DNA of 6,551 nucleotides, taken from NCBI GenBank assembly GCA_947630095.1, contig CANRGI010000070.1:1-6551 (forward strand), read 5' to 3'. The notes beneath the pieces were generated by a model. It did not search any database. It worked only from the letters and a program-made list of their open reading frames with translations, and was not told where the DNA came from. Numbering within the stretch: the first letter of the stretch is position 1; every line of letters starts with the position of its first letter. The position numbers were made by a program, and so were the translations under genes. This DNA is from an uncultured Bacilli bacterium (GTDB taxonomy: Bacteria > Bacillota_I > Bacilli_A > RF39 > UBA660). This document shows positions 5,315-6,551 of the stretch, in pieces.

Positions 5315-6551
5315 ATGACCATAACGTCAGTTAAGTTTTTCTTATTCTTAATTTTTACAGTAATGTGTTATTACTTATTTCCTAAGAAGAATAGATGGAT
5401 AATTCTTCTTCTTTCAAGTGTAGCATTTTTTACTATTTTATCTTCTTTTAAATTATTCTTATATGTGATATTTAGTACAGTAGTATCATATATAGGAACT
5501 TTATTAATGGATAAGAAATGTAAAAATGAAAAGCAAAAGAGAATAGTATTATTTTTAACACTAGCAAGTATTTTATTAGTATTAAGTATTTTAAAGTATA
5601 TAAATATAATTCCTTTAGGTATAAATGTATTTAGTAGTATATTTAATATTAATTCTCCTATGGGAACTTTTAACTTCATTGCGCCTTTAGGAATATCCTA
5701 TTATTCTTTATCTTTAATAGGTTATGTAATAGATATTTATAGAACTTCTTATTCTCCTCAAAAGAATATTTTTAAATTATTATTATATACTTGCTTTTAT
5801 CCTGCTTTAGTATCAGGTCCAGTTATGCGCTATAATGAAATGGAAAATGAATTATTTGAAGCAAAGAAATTTAATTGGGATAATATATTTAGTGGAAGTG
5901 AAAGAATAATATATGGTCTTATGAAAAAGGTGTTAATTGCTGACCAATTATCATTAATAGTAACACAGGTTTTTAGCAATTATAATGTTTATACAGGTTA
6001 TTATTTAATATTAGCAACTATGTTATATGCAATACAAATATATACAGATTTTTCTGGTTGTATGGATATAATTATAGGTTCTTCTAAGATGTATGGTATT
6101 ACAGTAAAAGAAAATTTTAAAAGTCCATTTTTTTCAAAAAATTTATCTGAGTTTTGGAGAACTTGGCATATTTCACTTGGAACGTGGTCAAAAGACTATA
6201 TTATGTATCCATTGTTAAAATCTAATTTATTTCAAAGATTAGGTAAAAGTATGAAAAGAAAATTTGGAAAAATTGGAAAGAAGATACCAACTATATTAGC
6301 AATATTGATATTGTGGTTATTAATAGGTTTATGGCACGGTGCATCTTTTAAATATATTTTTGCTGCTGGTATAATGCCTTGGATATATTTAACTATGGGA
6401 GAAATATTAGAAAAACCTATAAAAAAATTAATTGAAAAATTGAAAGTTAATACTGAATGTTTTAGTTATCATATACTTTGTTCATTAAAAACTTTCTTCT
6501 TTATGTGTATTATATGGTTTGTTGCTTGTTCTCCTAGTTTAAGACTTGTAC
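5315..6551 (+). CDS. MBOAT family membrane O-acyltransferase (DltB/AlgI-like), 3' end beyond window
   Basis: An open frame of 412 codons that runs off the right edge; it has no stop inside the window. ATG 5315 has a GGGGGAG (5302-5308) 6 nt before it and lies 3 bp after the MaoC-like stop. The protein is polytopic: hydrophobic helices from about residue 7 on, interrupted by short basic loops. MBOAT hallmarks are FWRTWHISLGTW (His at about 285) with the following YIMYPL, and the catalytic histidine in GLWHGAS (His at about 341). Earlier, LGISYYSL, PALVSGPVMRY and YTDFSGCMDI match conserved stretches of the DltB/AlgI/PatA group. Family members move acyl groups from carrier protein or acyl-CoA to extracellular glycans, teichoic acids or peptidoglycan. 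With the carrier gene in the operon, the donor is likely an acyl-ACP. About 60-100 residues should be missing, judged from the family's usual length of 450-500. An SGNH/DltD-like partner may follow outside the window. Confidence 0.9.
   Translation, partial: MTITSVKFFLFLIFTVMCYYLFPKKNRWIILLLSSVAFFTILSSFKLFLYVIFSTVVSYIGTLLMDKKCKNEKQKRIVLFLTLASILLVLSILKYINIIPLGINVFSSIFNINSPMGTFNFIAPLGISYYSLSLIGYVIDIYRTSYSPQKNIFKLLLYTCFYPALVSGPVMRYNEMENELFEAKKFNWDNIFSGSERIIYGLMKKVLIADQLSLIVTQVFSNYNVYTGYYLILATMLYAIQIYTDFSGCMDIIIGSSKMYGITVKENFKSPFFSKNLSEFWRTWHISLGTWSKDYIMYPLLKSNLFQRLGKSMKRKFGKIGKKIPTILAILILWLLIGLWHGASFKYIFAAGIMPWIYLTMGEILEKPIKKLIEKLKVNTECFSYHILCSLKTFFFMCIIWFVACSPSLRLV

Noticed and set aside
5371..5679. 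Open frame on the minus strand within the MBOAT gene
   Set aside because: It is antisense to clear MBOAT coding sequence that has a good start site and family motifs; low GC content produces long chance frames.
1..6551. tRNA or rRNA genes, CRISPR arrays, insertion sequences or attachment sites
   Set aside because: No spaced direct repeats of CRISPR type, no transposase or integrase frames and no GC-rich structured RNA stretch were seen; nearly all of the window is accounted for by protein genes.

Overview
The window is about 6.5 kb of very AT-rich DNA. AGA arginine, ATA isoleucine and TTA leucine codons dominate. TGA is read as stop (ends of pssA and of the acyl carrier gene), and ribosome binding sites are of the GGAGG type. 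This fits a low-GC Firmicute or Bacilli/Mollicutes-related lineage using the standard bacterial code. Species cannot be named from the sequence alone.

Left part (1-955, plus strand): the 3' end of gpsA (glycerol-3-phosphate dehydrogenase), then pssA (phosphatidylserine synthase). These are two steps of phospholipid synthesis in one transcription unit.

Middle part (956-2640, minus strand): a two-gene module, an AAA15-type (COG1106-like) ATPase followed with a 19-bp overlap by a small Toprim-like protein. This is the architecture of OLD/RloAB/AbiL/PARIS-like anti-phage modules. Its last stop codon directly abuts the pssA stop codon. Its promoter holds a perfect 14-bp palindrome.

Intergenic part (2641-2866): a divergent control region. 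On the plus side it carries a strong TTGACA/TATTAT promoter whose spacer contains a run of eight G, very unusual in such AT-rich DNA. A degenerate second copy of the promoter elements follows. The G run is a strong candidate for phase-variable transcription by slipped-strand mispairing.

Right part (2867-6551, plus strand, continuing past the window): a tightly packed operon of an FkbH-type HAD-IIIC phosphatase/glyceryltransferase, an acyl carrier protein, a MaoC-type hydratase/dehydratase and an MBOAT membrane O-acyltransferase (truncated by the window edge). Read together, FkbH loads a glycerate-derived three-carbon acyl group on the carrier protein, MaoC may alter it, and the MBOAT moves an acyl group across or at the membrane onto a surface glycan or polymer. 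It resembles the Dlt D-alanylation logic, but no DltA-type ligase is visible and FkbH would take the loading role. The on/off promoter and the neighbouring defence-like module make a coherent picture of a surface- and phage-related accessory locus. That link is inference.
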